DNA of 64,000 bases from Streptomyces sp. ML-6 (GTDB lineage: Bacteria > Actinomycetota > Actinomycetes > Streptomycetales > Streptomycetaceae): contig NZ_JAOTIK010000001.1 of NCBI RefSeq assembly GCF_030116705.1, positions 620,001 through 684,000 on the forward strand. The letters are read 5' to 3'. The first letter of the stretch is position 1. Each line of letters begins with the position of its first letter. The notes below the pieces were generated by a model that saw only the letters and a list, made by a program, of their open reading frames with translations, did not search any database and was not told the DNA's origin. Position numbers and translations under genes: made by a program. Shown in pieces: positions 8,604-16,433 of this stretch.

Positions 8604-9269
8604 TCAGCCGAGCCAGCCCGGGCGCACCAGCCCCGACTCGTAGGCGAGCACGACGAGTTGTGCCCGGTCGCGGGCGCCCAGCTTGACCATGGTGCGGCTG
8701 ACGTGGGTCTTGGCGGTGAGCGGGCTGACGACCAGCCGCCGGGCGATCTCCTCGTTGGAGAGCCCCATGCCGACCAGCATCATCACCTCCCTCTCCCGTT
8801 CGGTGAGTCCGTCCAGGCCCGTCGCCGCCGCGGGCTCCTTGGACCGGGCCGCGAACTCGGCGATCAGGCGGCGGGTGACCCCGGGCGAGAGCAGCGCGTC
8901 ACCGTCCACCACCGCACGTACCGCGCGCAGCAGTTCGTCCGGCTCGGTGTCCTTGACGAGGAAGCCGGAGGCCCCGGAGCGGATCGCCTCGAAGACGTAC
9001 TCGTCGAGCTCGAAGGTGGTGAGCATGACCACCTTGACGTCGGCCGACGCGGCGTCCCCGGCGAGGGCGCGGGTCGCGGCGAGGCCGTCGAGACGCGGCA
9101 TCCGGATGTCCATCAGCACGATGTCGGGGCGCAGTTCGCGCACCAGGCGCACGGCCTCCTCGCCGTCCGCGGCCTCCCCCACCACCTCGATGTCGGGCTG
9201 GGCGTCCAGCAGGGCCCGGAAGCCCGCCCGGACCAGCAGCTGGTCGTCGGCGAGCAGTACGCGGATCAC
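8604..9269 (-). CDS. NarL/FixJ-type response regulator
   Basis: A 221-residue regulator with an N-terminal receiver domain (LADDQ acidic pair, phospho-acceptor D54 in VLMDIRMP, T and K of MLTTFELDEY and FLVKD) and a C-terminal LuxR helix-turn-helix (LTEREREVMMLVGMGLSNEE). The GTG at 9269 overlaps the kinase stop codon by 4 bp and has GGAGGAGA upstream. It pairs with the histidine kinase directly upstream. Targets are unknown. The 182 bp between 8422 and 8603 holds no feature I can identify. Confidence 0.92.
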   Translation of the reverse strand: MIRVLLADDQLLVRAGFRALLDAQPDIEVVGEAADGEEAVRLVRELRPDIVLMDIRMPRLDGLAATRALAGDAASADVKVVMLTTFELDEYVFEAIRSGASGFLVKDTEPDELLRAVRAVVDGDALLSPGVTRRLIAEFAARSKEPAAATGLDGLTEREREVMMLVGMGLSNEEIARRLVVSPLTAKTHVSRTMVKLGARDRAQLVVLAYESGLVRPGWLG

Positions 9270-10534
9270 GGTGTCTCCTCCTCGTGGGCCGTCGCATCGT
9301 ACGGCCCGGGCGGGGCGGGCGGGAGCGGGAGCTCGGCCCGGACCCGGAAGCCGCCGTCGGCCCCGGGGCCCGCCTCGATCGTGCCGCCCAGGGCCGCGGC
9401 CCGCTCCCGCATCCCGGCCAGGCCGTTGCCGCTGCCGCCCGCGTCCTTGCCGGTGGCGGGTCCGTCGTCGTCGACGCGGAGCCGGATGCGATCGGGCCGG
9501 TAGCCGACCCCGACCCGCGCGGTGCGCGAGCCGGAGTGCCGGACCACGTTCGTCAGCGCCTCCTGCACGATCCGGAAGGCGGCGAGGTCCGCGCCCGGTG
9601 GTACCGCCGGGCGCACGCCGTCGGTCTCGACGGTGACGGTCAGTCCGGCGCTCGCCGCCTGTTCGACGAGTTCGGGGAGCCGGTCGAGTCCGGGGGCCGG
9701 GGCCCGGGGGGCGTCCCCGGGCGTGCGCAAGGTGTCGAGGACCTGACGGACCTCGCCCAGCGCCTCCTTGCTGGCGGCCTTGATGGCGGTCAGGGCGGCC
9801 CGGGCCTGTTCGGGATCGGAGTCCAGCAGGGCGAGCCCGACGTTCGACTGGACGTTGATGACGGAGATGCTGTGCGCCAGGACGTCGTGCAGTTCGCGTG
9901 CGATCCGCAGCCGTTCCTCGTCCGCCCGCCGCCGCTCCGCGGCCTCCCGTTCCGCCCGCCGGTCCGCCCACTGCTCACGCCGTACGCGTACGAACTCGGC
10001 GGCGGCGACGATGGCCAGCACCCAGGCGGCGATGCCCAGTTCCTGCCCCCAGGGCGAGGCGTGGTCACCGGAGGGCGGCAGCCACCGGTAGAGCCAGTGC
10101 CCCATCACGACGTGCCCCAGCCACACCATGCCGACAGCCGCCCAGGCAGCCCTCCGGTGCCCGGCGACGACGGCGCCGAAGCAGCCCACGGCGACGGCCA
10201 GGAAGACCGGCCCGTACGGATAGCCGGCCGCCAGGTAGACCATCACCGCGGCCGAAGTGCCGAAGACGGCCGCCACGGGGTGGCGGTGGCGCAGCAGGAG
10301 CACGGCGACGGCCAGGAGCAGCAGCAGCCGCGCGAAGGGGTCGAGCGGCGCCCGCTCACCCACCTGCCACCGGGCCGCGACGGTCGATCCGACCATGACG
10401 AGGACGCCGATCAGGATCGTCGAGGCCCAGGGGAGGCGGGCGGCCGAGTCCCCCCGCTCGCCCGTCAGCCACCGGGGCGGCTCGCCGGGCGGCCGGAAGG
10501 GGCCGCCGCGGCTGCGTGAGCGCTGCTCTTCCAT
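9266..10534 (-). CDS. Sensor histidine kinase (HisKA_3/DesK type)
   Basis: About 422 residues. An N-terminal block of five to six hydrophobic helices (residues about 30-170) lacks a large extracellular loop, so the sensor probably detects a membrane or intramembrane signal. Then come the dimerisation/phospho-acceptor helix with RIARELHDVLAHSISV and a HATPase_c domain with QEALTNVVRHS and GNGLAGMRERAAALGG. ATG at 10534 or GTG at 10543 are possible starts, and neither has a clear ribosome binding site, so the transcript may be leaderless. It is co-transcribed with the response regulator downstream. Confidence 0.9.
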   Translation of the reverse strand: MEEQRSRSRGGPFRPPGEPPRWLTGERGDSAARLPWASTILIGVLVMVGSTVAARWQVGERAPLDPFARLLLLLAVAVLLLRHRHPVAAVFGTSAAVMVYLAAGYPYGPVFLAVAVGCFGAVVAGHRRAAWAAVGMVWLGHVVMGHWLYRWLPPSGDHASPWGQELGIAAWVLAIVAAAEFVRVRREQWADRRAEREAAERRRADEERLRIARELHDVLAHSISVINVQSNVGLALLDSDPEQARAALTAIKAASKEALGEVRQVLDTLRTPGDAPRAPAPGLDRLPELVEQAASAGLTVTVETDGVRPAVPPGADLAAFRIVQEALTNVVRHSGSRTARVGVGYRPDRIRLRVDDDGPATGKDAGGSGNGLAGMRERAAALGGTIEAGPGADGGFRVRAELPLPPAPPGPYDATAHEEETP

Positions 10535-10686
10535 GCCGGTCACGCTAGACCGAGGGCCCCGGCGGAGACGTCAGCCGGGCGTGGTGATCGCCCTTACTCC
10601 CGTCGGAGTACGGCGTACGGATCCGGTGCGACGCCCGCTCCCTCCGGGGATCGCGCATCTCTGGCAGGTACGTTCCCCACCGCACG

Positions 10687-10795
10687 CCCCGGCAGGCACC
10701 CCGGGCCCGCACACCCCAGGCAGGCACTCCGGGCCGCACGTCCCCGGCAAGGCACCCGAACCGCGCGTCCCCTGCCGGTACGCCCCCGAGCGCCC
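10687..10795. repeat. Degenerate tandem repeat, four units of 27-28 bp
   Basis: Units starting CCCCGGCAGGCAC recur at 10687, 10714, 10742 and 10769 with increasing divergence. They fill most of the 290 bp between the histidine kinase start and the TetR stop. No gene is apparent there. Confidence 0.65.
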
Positions 10796-10833
10796 CTCCG
10801 CCTCCTCCTCCGTCCGTGCCGGGTGGTGGCTCC

Positions 10834-11559
10834 TCAGGGGCGGAAGGAGTCCCGGCCCCGGCGGCTGTCGAGCAGGCCGACCGAGCGGGCCAGTTCGGTG
10901 ACGGCCTCCCGGAAGAAGACCTCGCGGTCCTCCACGACCCGGTGGAACTGGCCGAAGATCTCGAAGGAGAGCAGGCCGAACAGCTGCGACCAGGCGGCGA
11001 TCAGCGGGGCTGCGGCCTCCGGGGGGAGTTCGGGGGCGATCTCGGCGACCATCCGCTCGGCCTCCGCGCGCAGGTCCTCGGCGAGCGGCGGCAGGGCGAG
11101 GCCGTCCGAACGGTAGGCGTCCGCGACCACCTGGATCAGGACCCGGCCGACGCGCGCCGCGGGACCGATCGTCGTCCGGGGCGCGGTGTAGCCGGGCACG
11201 GGCGAGCCGTAGATCAGGGCGTACTCATGGGGGTGGGCCAGGGCCCAGGCGCGTACGGACCGGGCCACGGCGGTCCAGCGCGCGAGGTGCGGGGCACCCT
11301 CGGCCACGGCGGCGCGGTGGGCGGCCTCGGCCGTTTCGCCCACGGCGTCGTACGCGTCGACGATCAGGGCCGTCAGCAGTTCGTCACGGCTGGGGAAGTA
11401 GCGGTAGAGGGCGGAGGACGCCATGCCCAGCTCCCGCGCGACGGCGCGCAGCGAGAGCTTCACGGCACCCTCGGCCGCGAGCTGCTTCTTCGCCTCGTCC
11501 TTGATCGCTGCCGTGATCTCGATACGGGCCCGTTCCCTGACTCCTCGGACTGTGCTCAT
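10834..11559 (-). CDS. TetR/AcrR family transcriptional regulator
   Basis: A 241-residue regulator. The N-terminal helix-turn-helix reads LSLRAVARELGMASSALYRYFPSR (about 37-60). The C-terminal domain contains HPHEYALIYGSPVPGYTAP, characteristic of the TetR_C_13 (WHG) group. ATG at 11559 opens the divergent spacer shared with the deazaflavin-dependent nitroreductase. That spacer carries three related palindromes, so autoregulation and repression of the neighbour are likely. The ligand is unknown. Confidence 0.9.
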   Translation of the reverse strand: MSTVRGVRERARIEITAAIKDEAKKQLAAEGAVKLSLRAVARELGMASSALYRYFPSRDELLTALIVDAYDAVGETAEAAHRAAVAEGAPHLARWTAVARSVRAWALAHPHEYALIYGSPVPGYTAPRTTIGPAARVGRVLIQVVADAYRSDGLALPPLAEDLRAEAERMVAEIAPELPPEAAAPLIAAWSQLFGLLSFEIFGQFHRVVEDREVFFREAVTELARSVGLLDSRRGRDSFRP

Positions 11560-11600
11560 GCCGGCCAGTCTGCCACGAGAGAAGAGCACCGACCACCAAC

Positions 11601-11668
11601 GAGAGCAGTGCTCTTGCTTTTGAGCAGCACTCTCGTGCACACTGATCTCAAGCGAGAGCACCGCTCTC
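11601..11668. promoter_or_regulatory. Operator cluster for the TetR regulator
   Basis: Three related palindromes lie between the divergent starts: GAGAGCAGTGCTCTT (11601-11615), GAGCAGCACTCTC (11622-11634) and GAGAGCACCGCTCTC (11654-11668). A half site AGAGCAC lies further upstream near 11583. They span the region where both promoters must sit. Confidence 0.7.
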
Positions 11669-11687
11669 AAAACGTGAAGGAGCACCC

Positions 11688-12182
11688 ATGTCCAAGGCGC
11701 AGCCCCAGACCCAGGCGCAGACCCAGGCCGCGGCCCAGCCGTACTACCTCCAGGCCAACGCCTTCAACGTCCGGATGAACGGCGTCATCGGCTGGCTCGC
11801 CCGGCACGGCATCAGCTTCAAGGGTTCGGCCGAACTGTCGGTGCGCGGCCGCAAGAGCGGGCAGATGCAGCGCATCCCCGTGAACCCGCACACCTACGAG
11901 GGCGAGCAGTACCTCGTCTCCGCCCGGGGCCACTCCCAGTGGGTGCGCAACATGCGGGTCGCCGGCGGCGGCGAGCTGCGGGTGGGGAGGAAGGTCCGGG
12001 TCTTCGACGCCGTGGAGATCGCGGACGACGCGAAGAAGGCGGAGGTCGTCCGGGCGTACCTGGAGCAGTGGGGCTGGCAGGTCAACCAGTACTTCAATGG
12101 CGTCACCGCGGAGTCCACGGACGCCGAGATCCTGGCCGCCTGCCCGGACCACCCCGTCTTCCGGTTCACCGTGCGGGGCTGA
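11688..12182 (+). CDS. Nitroreductase family deazaflavin-dependent oxidoreductase (DDN-like)
   Basis: The 164-residue protein has the DDN/F420-dependent split-barrel pattern: an N-terminal helix (NAFNVRMNGVIGWLARHG), the GRKSGQMQRIPVNPHTYEGEQ strand pair and SARGHSQWVRNMRVAGGGEL. Family members reduce substrates with F420H2 and are related to Ddn of Mycobacterium tuberculosis, which activates nitroimidazoles. The physiological substrate is unknown. ATG at 11688 follows GAAGGA. The repeated QTQAQTQ stretch at the N terminus is low complexity. Control by the divergent TetR gene is inferred from the palindromes. Confidence 0.85.
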   Translation: MSKAQPQTQAQTQAAAQPYYLQANAFNVRMNGVIGWLARHGISFKGSAELSVRGRKSGQMQRIPVNPHTYEGEQYLVSARGHSQWVRNMRVAGGGELRVGRKVRVFDAVEIADDAKKAEVVRAYLEQWGWQVNQYFNGVTAESTDAEILAACPDHPVFRFTVRG

Positions 12183-12201
12183 CCATCCAGCCCGCCCCGC
12201 G

Positions 12202-12259
12202 CCCGCCGCGCCGTGGGCCGAACCCCCGCGCACCCGCCGCGCCGTGGGCCGAACCCCCG
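12202..12259. repeat. Perfect 27 bp direct repeat, period 31
   Basis: Copies at 12202-12228 and 12233-12259 are identical. Both lie in the spacer just after the nitroreductase gene. No coding sense was found. Confidence 0.8.
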
Positions 12260-12310
12260 GCCGCTCATCCCCCGGGTCCGCCCCGCACGTATCGGGCCGG
12301 AACCCGAAGC

Positions 12311-12382
12311 CCCTGGGGTCTTTCGCTTGGATCATGCCGGGCTCGCGTGCCGCCGGCATGATCCAGACGAAAGGCCCCAGGG
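12311..12382. terminator. Large stem-loop (30 bp stem) between convergent genes
   Basis: Arms 12311-12340 and 12353-12382 pair at 27 of 30 positions around a 12-base loop. It lies between the nitroreductase and the FAD reductase, which converge. The inner part of the arm, GGATCATGCCGG, recurs near 21236. Confidence 0.7.
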
Positions 12383-12416
12383 CCTGTTTCGAGAGTCCCG
12401 CCCGGCCGGGAACGCC

Positions 12417-13631
12417 CTAGCGGTCCATCGCGGACAGGGCCCGCTGCGCCAGTGGATGCGTACGGACCAGCTCACCGAGCGAGGTCGTCCCCCGGGTGAT
12501 TCCGGCGAACGCGTTCCAGGCCGGGCGGAATCCCGTCAGCACCGCGTGCAGCACTCCCGGGCGGCGCTCGAAGAGCTTCAGCATGCGTCGGCCGACGCCC
12601 ATCTCGACGCCCAGGCCGGCCTTGATGGCGAAGGCGTAGTTCAGCGCCTGGCGCCTGGCGTCCACCGCGTCGTGCGCCTCCGCGATCCGGACCGCCCACT
12701 CGCCGGCGAGCCGACCCGACCGCAGAGCGAAGGAAATCCCCTCGCGGGTCCACGGCTCCAGCAGCCCCGCCGCGTCGCCGCACACCAGCACCCGCCCGCG
12801 CGACAGCGGGGAGTCCTCGCTGCGGCAGCGTGTCAGGTGCCCGGAGGAGATCTTCGGCTCGAAGCCGGCCAGACCGAGCCGGGCGATGAAGTCCTCCAGG
12901 TACCGCTTGGTCCCCGCGCCGTCGCCCCGGGCCGAGATCACGCCGACGGTCAGGACGTCGCCCTTGGGGAACACCCAGCCGTAACTGCCGGGCATGGGGC
13001 CCCAGTCGATCAGCACCCGTCCCGCCCAGTCCTCCGCGACCGTGGGCGGAACCGGGATCTCCGCCTCCAGGCCGAGGTCCACCTGGTCGAGCTTCACCCC
13101 GACATGGGCTCCTATCCGCCCCGCGCTGCCGTCGGCGCCGACGACCGCGCGGGCCAGGATCGTCTCGCCGCCGGACAGCACCACGGCGACCGTGCGCCGG
13201 TCCGGCACCGAGGCGCCGTGCTGCTCGACCCTCGTCACCGTCGCACCGGTGCGGAGTTCGGCGCCCGCCTTCTGCGCCTCCTCGACCAGGCCCGCGTCGA
13301 ACTCGGGACGGTTGATGAGCCCGAAGAGCATCCGCTTGGAGCGCCGGGTCCGCGCCAGCCTGCCGTTGAGCGAGAACGTGACCGCGTGGATCCGGTCCCG
13401 CAGCGGCAGTTCGAACCCCGGCGGCAGCGAATCGCGCGAAAAGCCGATGATGCCGCCGCCGCAGGTCTTGTAGCGGGGAAGTTCCGCCTTCTCCAGGAGC
13501 AGCACCCGCCGGCCGGCCACCGCCGCCGCGTATGCAGCGGAGGCTCCGGCCGGTCCGCCGCCGACTACGACCACGTCCCACACGGCCGGTTCTTCGTGCT
13601 CATGTACGGCGTCTGCGTTCTCGCTGCTCAC
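12417..13631 (-). CDS. Geranylgeranyl reductase family FAD-dependent oxidoreductase
   Basis: A 404-residue flavoprotein. The N-terminal dinucleotide fold is VVVGGGPAGASAAYAA with the acidic strand-2 end LLLEKAELPR. The conserved YKTCGGGI motif of geranylgeranyl reductases is present, and the second FAD motif is VLVCGDAAGLLEPWTREGI. These enzymes saturate isoprenoid chains, for example of menaquinone or lipids. In actinomycetes the substrate is often a polyprenyl group, and none is indicated by the neighbours. I chose GTG at 13631; an ATG at 13667 and a GTG at 13676 are alternatives in the same frame. Confidence 0.82.
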   Translation of the reverse strand: MSSENADAVHEHEEPAVWDVVVVGGGPAGASAAYAAAVAGRRVLLLEKAELPRYKTCGGGIIGFSRDSLPPGFELPLRDRIHAVTFSLNGRLARTRRSKRMLFGLINRPEFDAGLVEEAQKAGAELRTGATVTRVEQHGASVPDRRTVAVVLSGGETILARAVVGADGSAGRIGAHVGVKLDQVDLGLEAEIPVPPTVAEDWAGRVLIDWGPMPGSYGWVFPKGDVLTVGVISARGDGAGTKRYLEDFIARLGLAGFEPKISSGHLTRCRSEDSPLSRGRVLVCGDAAGLLEPWTREGISFALRSGRLAGEWAVRIAEAHDAVDARRQALNYAFAIKAGLGVEMGVGRRMLKLFERRPGVLHAVLTGFRPAWNAFAGITRGTTSLGELVRTHPLAQRALSAMDR

Positions 13632-13727
13632 GATGTGCTTCTGCTCCCGATCCCACCAGTGGCCCATGCTGCTCACGGCATCCTACGGCGCGCCGGTCCC
13701 GGACCCCGCTGTGGGAGGATCGACCGC

Positions 13728-13772
13728 ATGTCCGTCCTGCATGCGCCGCCGCACACCCGGGTGTGCATGTAG
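13728..13772 (+). other. Possible 14-codon leader ORF containing a perfect palindrome
   Basis: ATG at 13728, with GGGAGGA upstream, opens a 14-residue frame (MSVLHAPPHTRVCM) ending 43 bp before the M20 peptidase start. Inside it, 13751-13766 (GCACACCCGGGTGTGC) is a perfect 16 bp palindrome. A TATAAC at 13786-13791 could be the -10 box of the peptidase promoter, in which case the palindrome overlaps its -35 region and would be an operator instead. Confidence 0.3.
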
Positions 13773-13815
13773 CCGGATTCGTACCTATAACGTCGCACCC
13801 ACGAGGAGCGTGCCC

Positions 13816-15180
13816 ATGACCGCCCGTCCGATTTCCGAGACCATCGCCTCGCTGATGCCCCGCGCCAAGGCGGAGCTGACGGAGCTGGTGGCCTTCCAGT
13901 CGGTGGCGGATCCCGCGCAGTTCCCGAAGAGCGAGTGCGAGGCGGCCGCCGACTGGGTCGCCGACGCTCTGCGCGCCGAGGACTTCCAGGACGTCGCCCT
14001 TCTCGACACCCCCGACGGCACGCGGTCGGTCTACGGCTTCCTGCCCGGCCCGGCCGGCGCCCCGACCGTACTGCTCTACGCGCACTACGACGTGCAGCCG
14101 CCGCTCGACGAGTCCGCCTGGCTCTCCCCGCCGTTCGAGCTGACGGAGCGCGACGGCCGCTGGTACGGCCGGGGCTCGGCCGACTGCAAGGGCGGCTTCA
14201 TCATGCACCTGCTCGCCCTGCGCGCCCTCAAGGCGAACGGCGGCGTCCCGGTCTCCGTCAAGGTGATCGCCGAGGGCTCCGAGGAGCAGGGCACCGGCGG
14301 CCTGGAGCGGTACGCGGAGGCGCACCCCGAGCTGCTGGCCGCCGACACCATCGTCATCGGCGACACCGGCAACTTCCGGGTCGGCCTGCCGACGGTCACC
14401 GCGACGCTGCGCGGCATGACGATGCTGCGGGTCACGCTCGACACCCTCGAAGGAAACCTGCACTCCGGACAGTTCGGCGGTGCCGCCCCGGACGCCCTGG
14501 CCGCGATGATCCAGCTGCTGGCCTCGCTGCGCGCCGAGGACGGCACCACGACCGTGGACGGGCTGGCCACGGACACCGAGTGGGAGGGGCTGCAGTACCC
14601 CGAGGCCGACTTCCGCCAGGACGCCAAGGTCCTCGACGGCGTCGGGCTGATCGGCACGGGCACGGTCGCCGACCGCATCTGGGCCCGGCCCGCCGTCACC
14701 GTCATCGGCATCGACTGCCCGCCGGTCCTGGGTGCGACGCCCTCGGTGCAGGCGAGCGCCCGCGCGCAGATCAGCCTGCGGGTGCCGCCGGGCCAGGACG
14801 CCGCCGAGGCGACCGAGCTGCTGACCGCGCACCTCAAGGCCCACACCCCGTGGGGGGCCAGGATCACGGTGGAACAGGTCGGCCAGGGCCAGCCGTTCCG
14901 CGCGGACACCTCCAGCCCCGCGTACACGTCCATGGCGCAGGCGATGGAGGTCGCATACCCGGGCGAGAAGATGCAGACGTCCGGCATGGGCGGCTCGATC
15001 CCGCTCTGCAACACCCTCGCCGCCCTCTACCCGGAGGCGGAGATCCTGCTGATCGGCCTGAGCGAGCCGGAGGCGCAGATCCACGCGGTGAACGAGAGCG
15101 TGTCCCCCCAGGAGCTGGAGCAGCTGTCCCTCGCCGAGGCCCTGTTCCTGCTCAACTACGCGGACTCCAAGAAGTCCTGA
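13816..15180 (+). CDS. M20 family metallopeptidase (dipeptidase)
   Basis: A 454-residue zinc peptidase. Metal-binding motifs are YAHYDVQPP (His and Asp), GRGSADCKG (bridging Asp), and AEGSEEQGTGG (catalytic Glu followed by the metal Glu). A lid/dimerisation domain occupies about 190-340, with NLHSGQFGG. The C-terminal His is in AQIHAVNESV. It resembles CNDP-type dipeptidases, such as DapE/ArgE-related cytosolic dipeptidases that hydrolyse short peptides. The length is usual. ATG at 13816 has GAGGAG eight bases upstream. A strong hairpin follows, so it is probably monocistronic. Confidence 0.9.
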   Translation: MTARPISETIASLMPRAKAELTELVAFQSVADPAQFPKSECEAAADWVADALRAEDFQDVALLDTPDGTRSVYGFLPGPAGAPTVLLYAHYDVQPPLDESAWLSPPFELTERDGRWYGRGSADCKGGFIMHLLALRALKANGGVPVSVKVIAEGSEEQGTGGLERYAEAHPELLAADTIVIGDTGNFRVGLPTVTATLRGMTMLRVTLDTLEGNLHSGQFGGAAPDALAAMIQLLASLRAEDGTTTVDGLATDTEWEGLQYPEADFRQDAKVLDGVGLIGTGTVADRIWARPAVTVIGIDCPPVLGATPSVQASARAQISLRVPPGQDAAEATELLTAHLKAHTPWGARITVEQVGQGQPFRADTSSPAYTSMAQAMEVAYPGEKMQTSGMGGSIPLCNTLAALYPEAEILLIGLSEPEAQIHAVNESVSPQELEQLSLAEALFLLNYADSKKS

Positions 15181-15217
15181 TCCGCCGTCAGCGCTCACGC
15201 CGGGTTCCGGCGAGCCC

Positions 15218-15252
15218 GGCCCGGACCGACCCGCCACGGGTCGGTCCGGGCC
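15218..15252. terminator. Stem-loop terminator after the M20 peptidase
   Basis: Perfect 15 bp arms (15218-15232 and 15238-15252) with a 5-base loop. It ends 21 bp before the GTG of the next gene. Confidence 0.75.
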
Positions 15253-15260
15253 CGGTTCCG

Positions 15261-15266
15261 TAGGAT
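15261..15266 (+). promoter_or_regulatory. Candidate -10 box (TAGGAT) of a leaderless DUF1266 transcript
   Basis: TAGGAT sits seven bases before the GTG at 15273, squeezed between the terminator stem and the start codon. There is no ribosome binding site, so transcription starting at the GTG itself is the simplest reading. Confidence 0.45.
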
Positions 15267-15272
15267 CGGTCC

Positions 15273-16433
15273 GTGACCAGGGGGACGGAAACCGGCTGGA
15301 TGCCACCGACGGAGACCGAACGGCTGCTGCGGGAGTCCGGGGCGAGCGGGGATCCGGGGGTGGTGCTCGACGCCCTCTCCCGCTGTCGGCTCCATGTGAT
15401 GGTCGCCCGGCTGCACGCCGACGCCCCGGGGTACATCGCCCCGTTCCCCTCGCAGCACGACCCCGTGACCGGCCGGATGTGCGTCCCGGTGCTGACGTCC
15501 GGCATGCTGCCGCCCTGGCATCCGGAGTGGGTGTTCCGCCGGACGACGCTGACGGAACTCGCCGCTCGCTGGCCGGACAACAGGTGGCGGCTCGGCGTGA
15601 ACCTCGCGACGCCGGGCGCGTTCACCCTCGACGCCCGCCCGAAGAACCGCAGGGTGTGGCTGTCCGCCGACGAGCGGTCCGCCGGTCCGCCGACGGGCAG
15701 GCTGCTCACGGACGGCGGTGGCCCGCTGCACGGCCCGGTCGCGTACGGCCTGGCCGTCGGCGCCCATCTCGCCGTGCACAACGGCCTCGTCTGGAACCGG
15801 CTCGGCGCCGCCTACGCGGACTACGAGTCGGATCGCGCGTGGCTGCGCAACCCGTGGGGGGTCGAGAACCGCGCCGGCCACCGGCAGACCCTCGACGCGC
15901 TGATGGCCGCCCGCCTCGTCGGCCGCACCCATGAATCGGTGCTCCGGATCCGGCGCGCGCTGGCCGGTCGGCTGGGGCGGACGCCCTCCCTCCAGGAGTG
16001 GTCCGAAGGCGCCACCGGAGCGCTGGGCCGACGCGGCGCGTCGGCCACCGAGCTGACGGAGGCGGACGAGGCGCTCCGGCGCGTGACACGGTACGAAGAG
16101 CGGTTCCGCGCCGACGGCGTCCTCGCCCCCGGTGGCAGGATCGACACGCTGTCCGCCTTCGACCACGGCCGCGCCGTCAATGTCGTACGGATGGGGCTGG
16201 GGGCGCGCTACTGCGACCCGCAGGAGGCCGAGCGGGCCGTCGTGCGGATCGGTGAGCTGGCGCGAGGGACGTACGGCTCCTGGGAGGAGTTCTCTCTCGG
16301 CTACGCCCTGACCCGGATGATCGTGTTCGACGGCGAGGACGGGGTGGAGGAGAAGTACGCGCAGTCGCTCGCCCAGCACCGCGTCCTCACCCAGGACCCC
16401 ACGAGCCCCTACCGGAACATCCCGTGGTCATGA
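15273..16433 (+). CDS. DUF1266 domain protein, first of a tandem pair
   Basis: A 386-residue soluble protein of unknown function. The N-terminal half contains SGMLPPWHPEWVFRR. A DUF1266-like C-terminal half has DHGRAVNVVRMGLGARYCDPQEAE and GSWEEFSLGYALTRMIVF and ends PYRNIPWS. DUF1266 appears in enterobacterial YbeR/YbeU-type proteins and is widespread in Streptomyces, with no assigned activity. The stop codon overlaps the ATG of a paralogue (4 bp), so the two are translationally coupled. There are no membrane segments or signal peptide. Confidence 0.8.
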   Translation: MTRGTETGWMPPTETERLLRESGASGDPGVVLDALSRCRLHVMVARLHADAPGYIAPFPSQHDPVTGRMCVPVLTSGMLPPWHPEWVFRRTTLTELAARWPDNRWRLGVNLATPGAFTLDARPKNRRVWLSADERSAGPPTGRLLTDGGGPLHGPVAYGLAVGAHLAVHNGLVWNRLGAAYADYESDRAWLRNPWGVENRAGHRQTLDALMAARLVGRTHESVLRIRRALAGRLGRTPSLQEWSEGATGALGRRGASATELTEADEALRRVTRYEERFRADGVLAPGGRIDTLSAFDHGRAVNVVRMGLGARYCDPQEAERAVVRIGELARGTYGSWEEFSLGYALTRMIVFDGEDGVEEKYAQSLAQHRVLTQDPTSPYRNIPWS

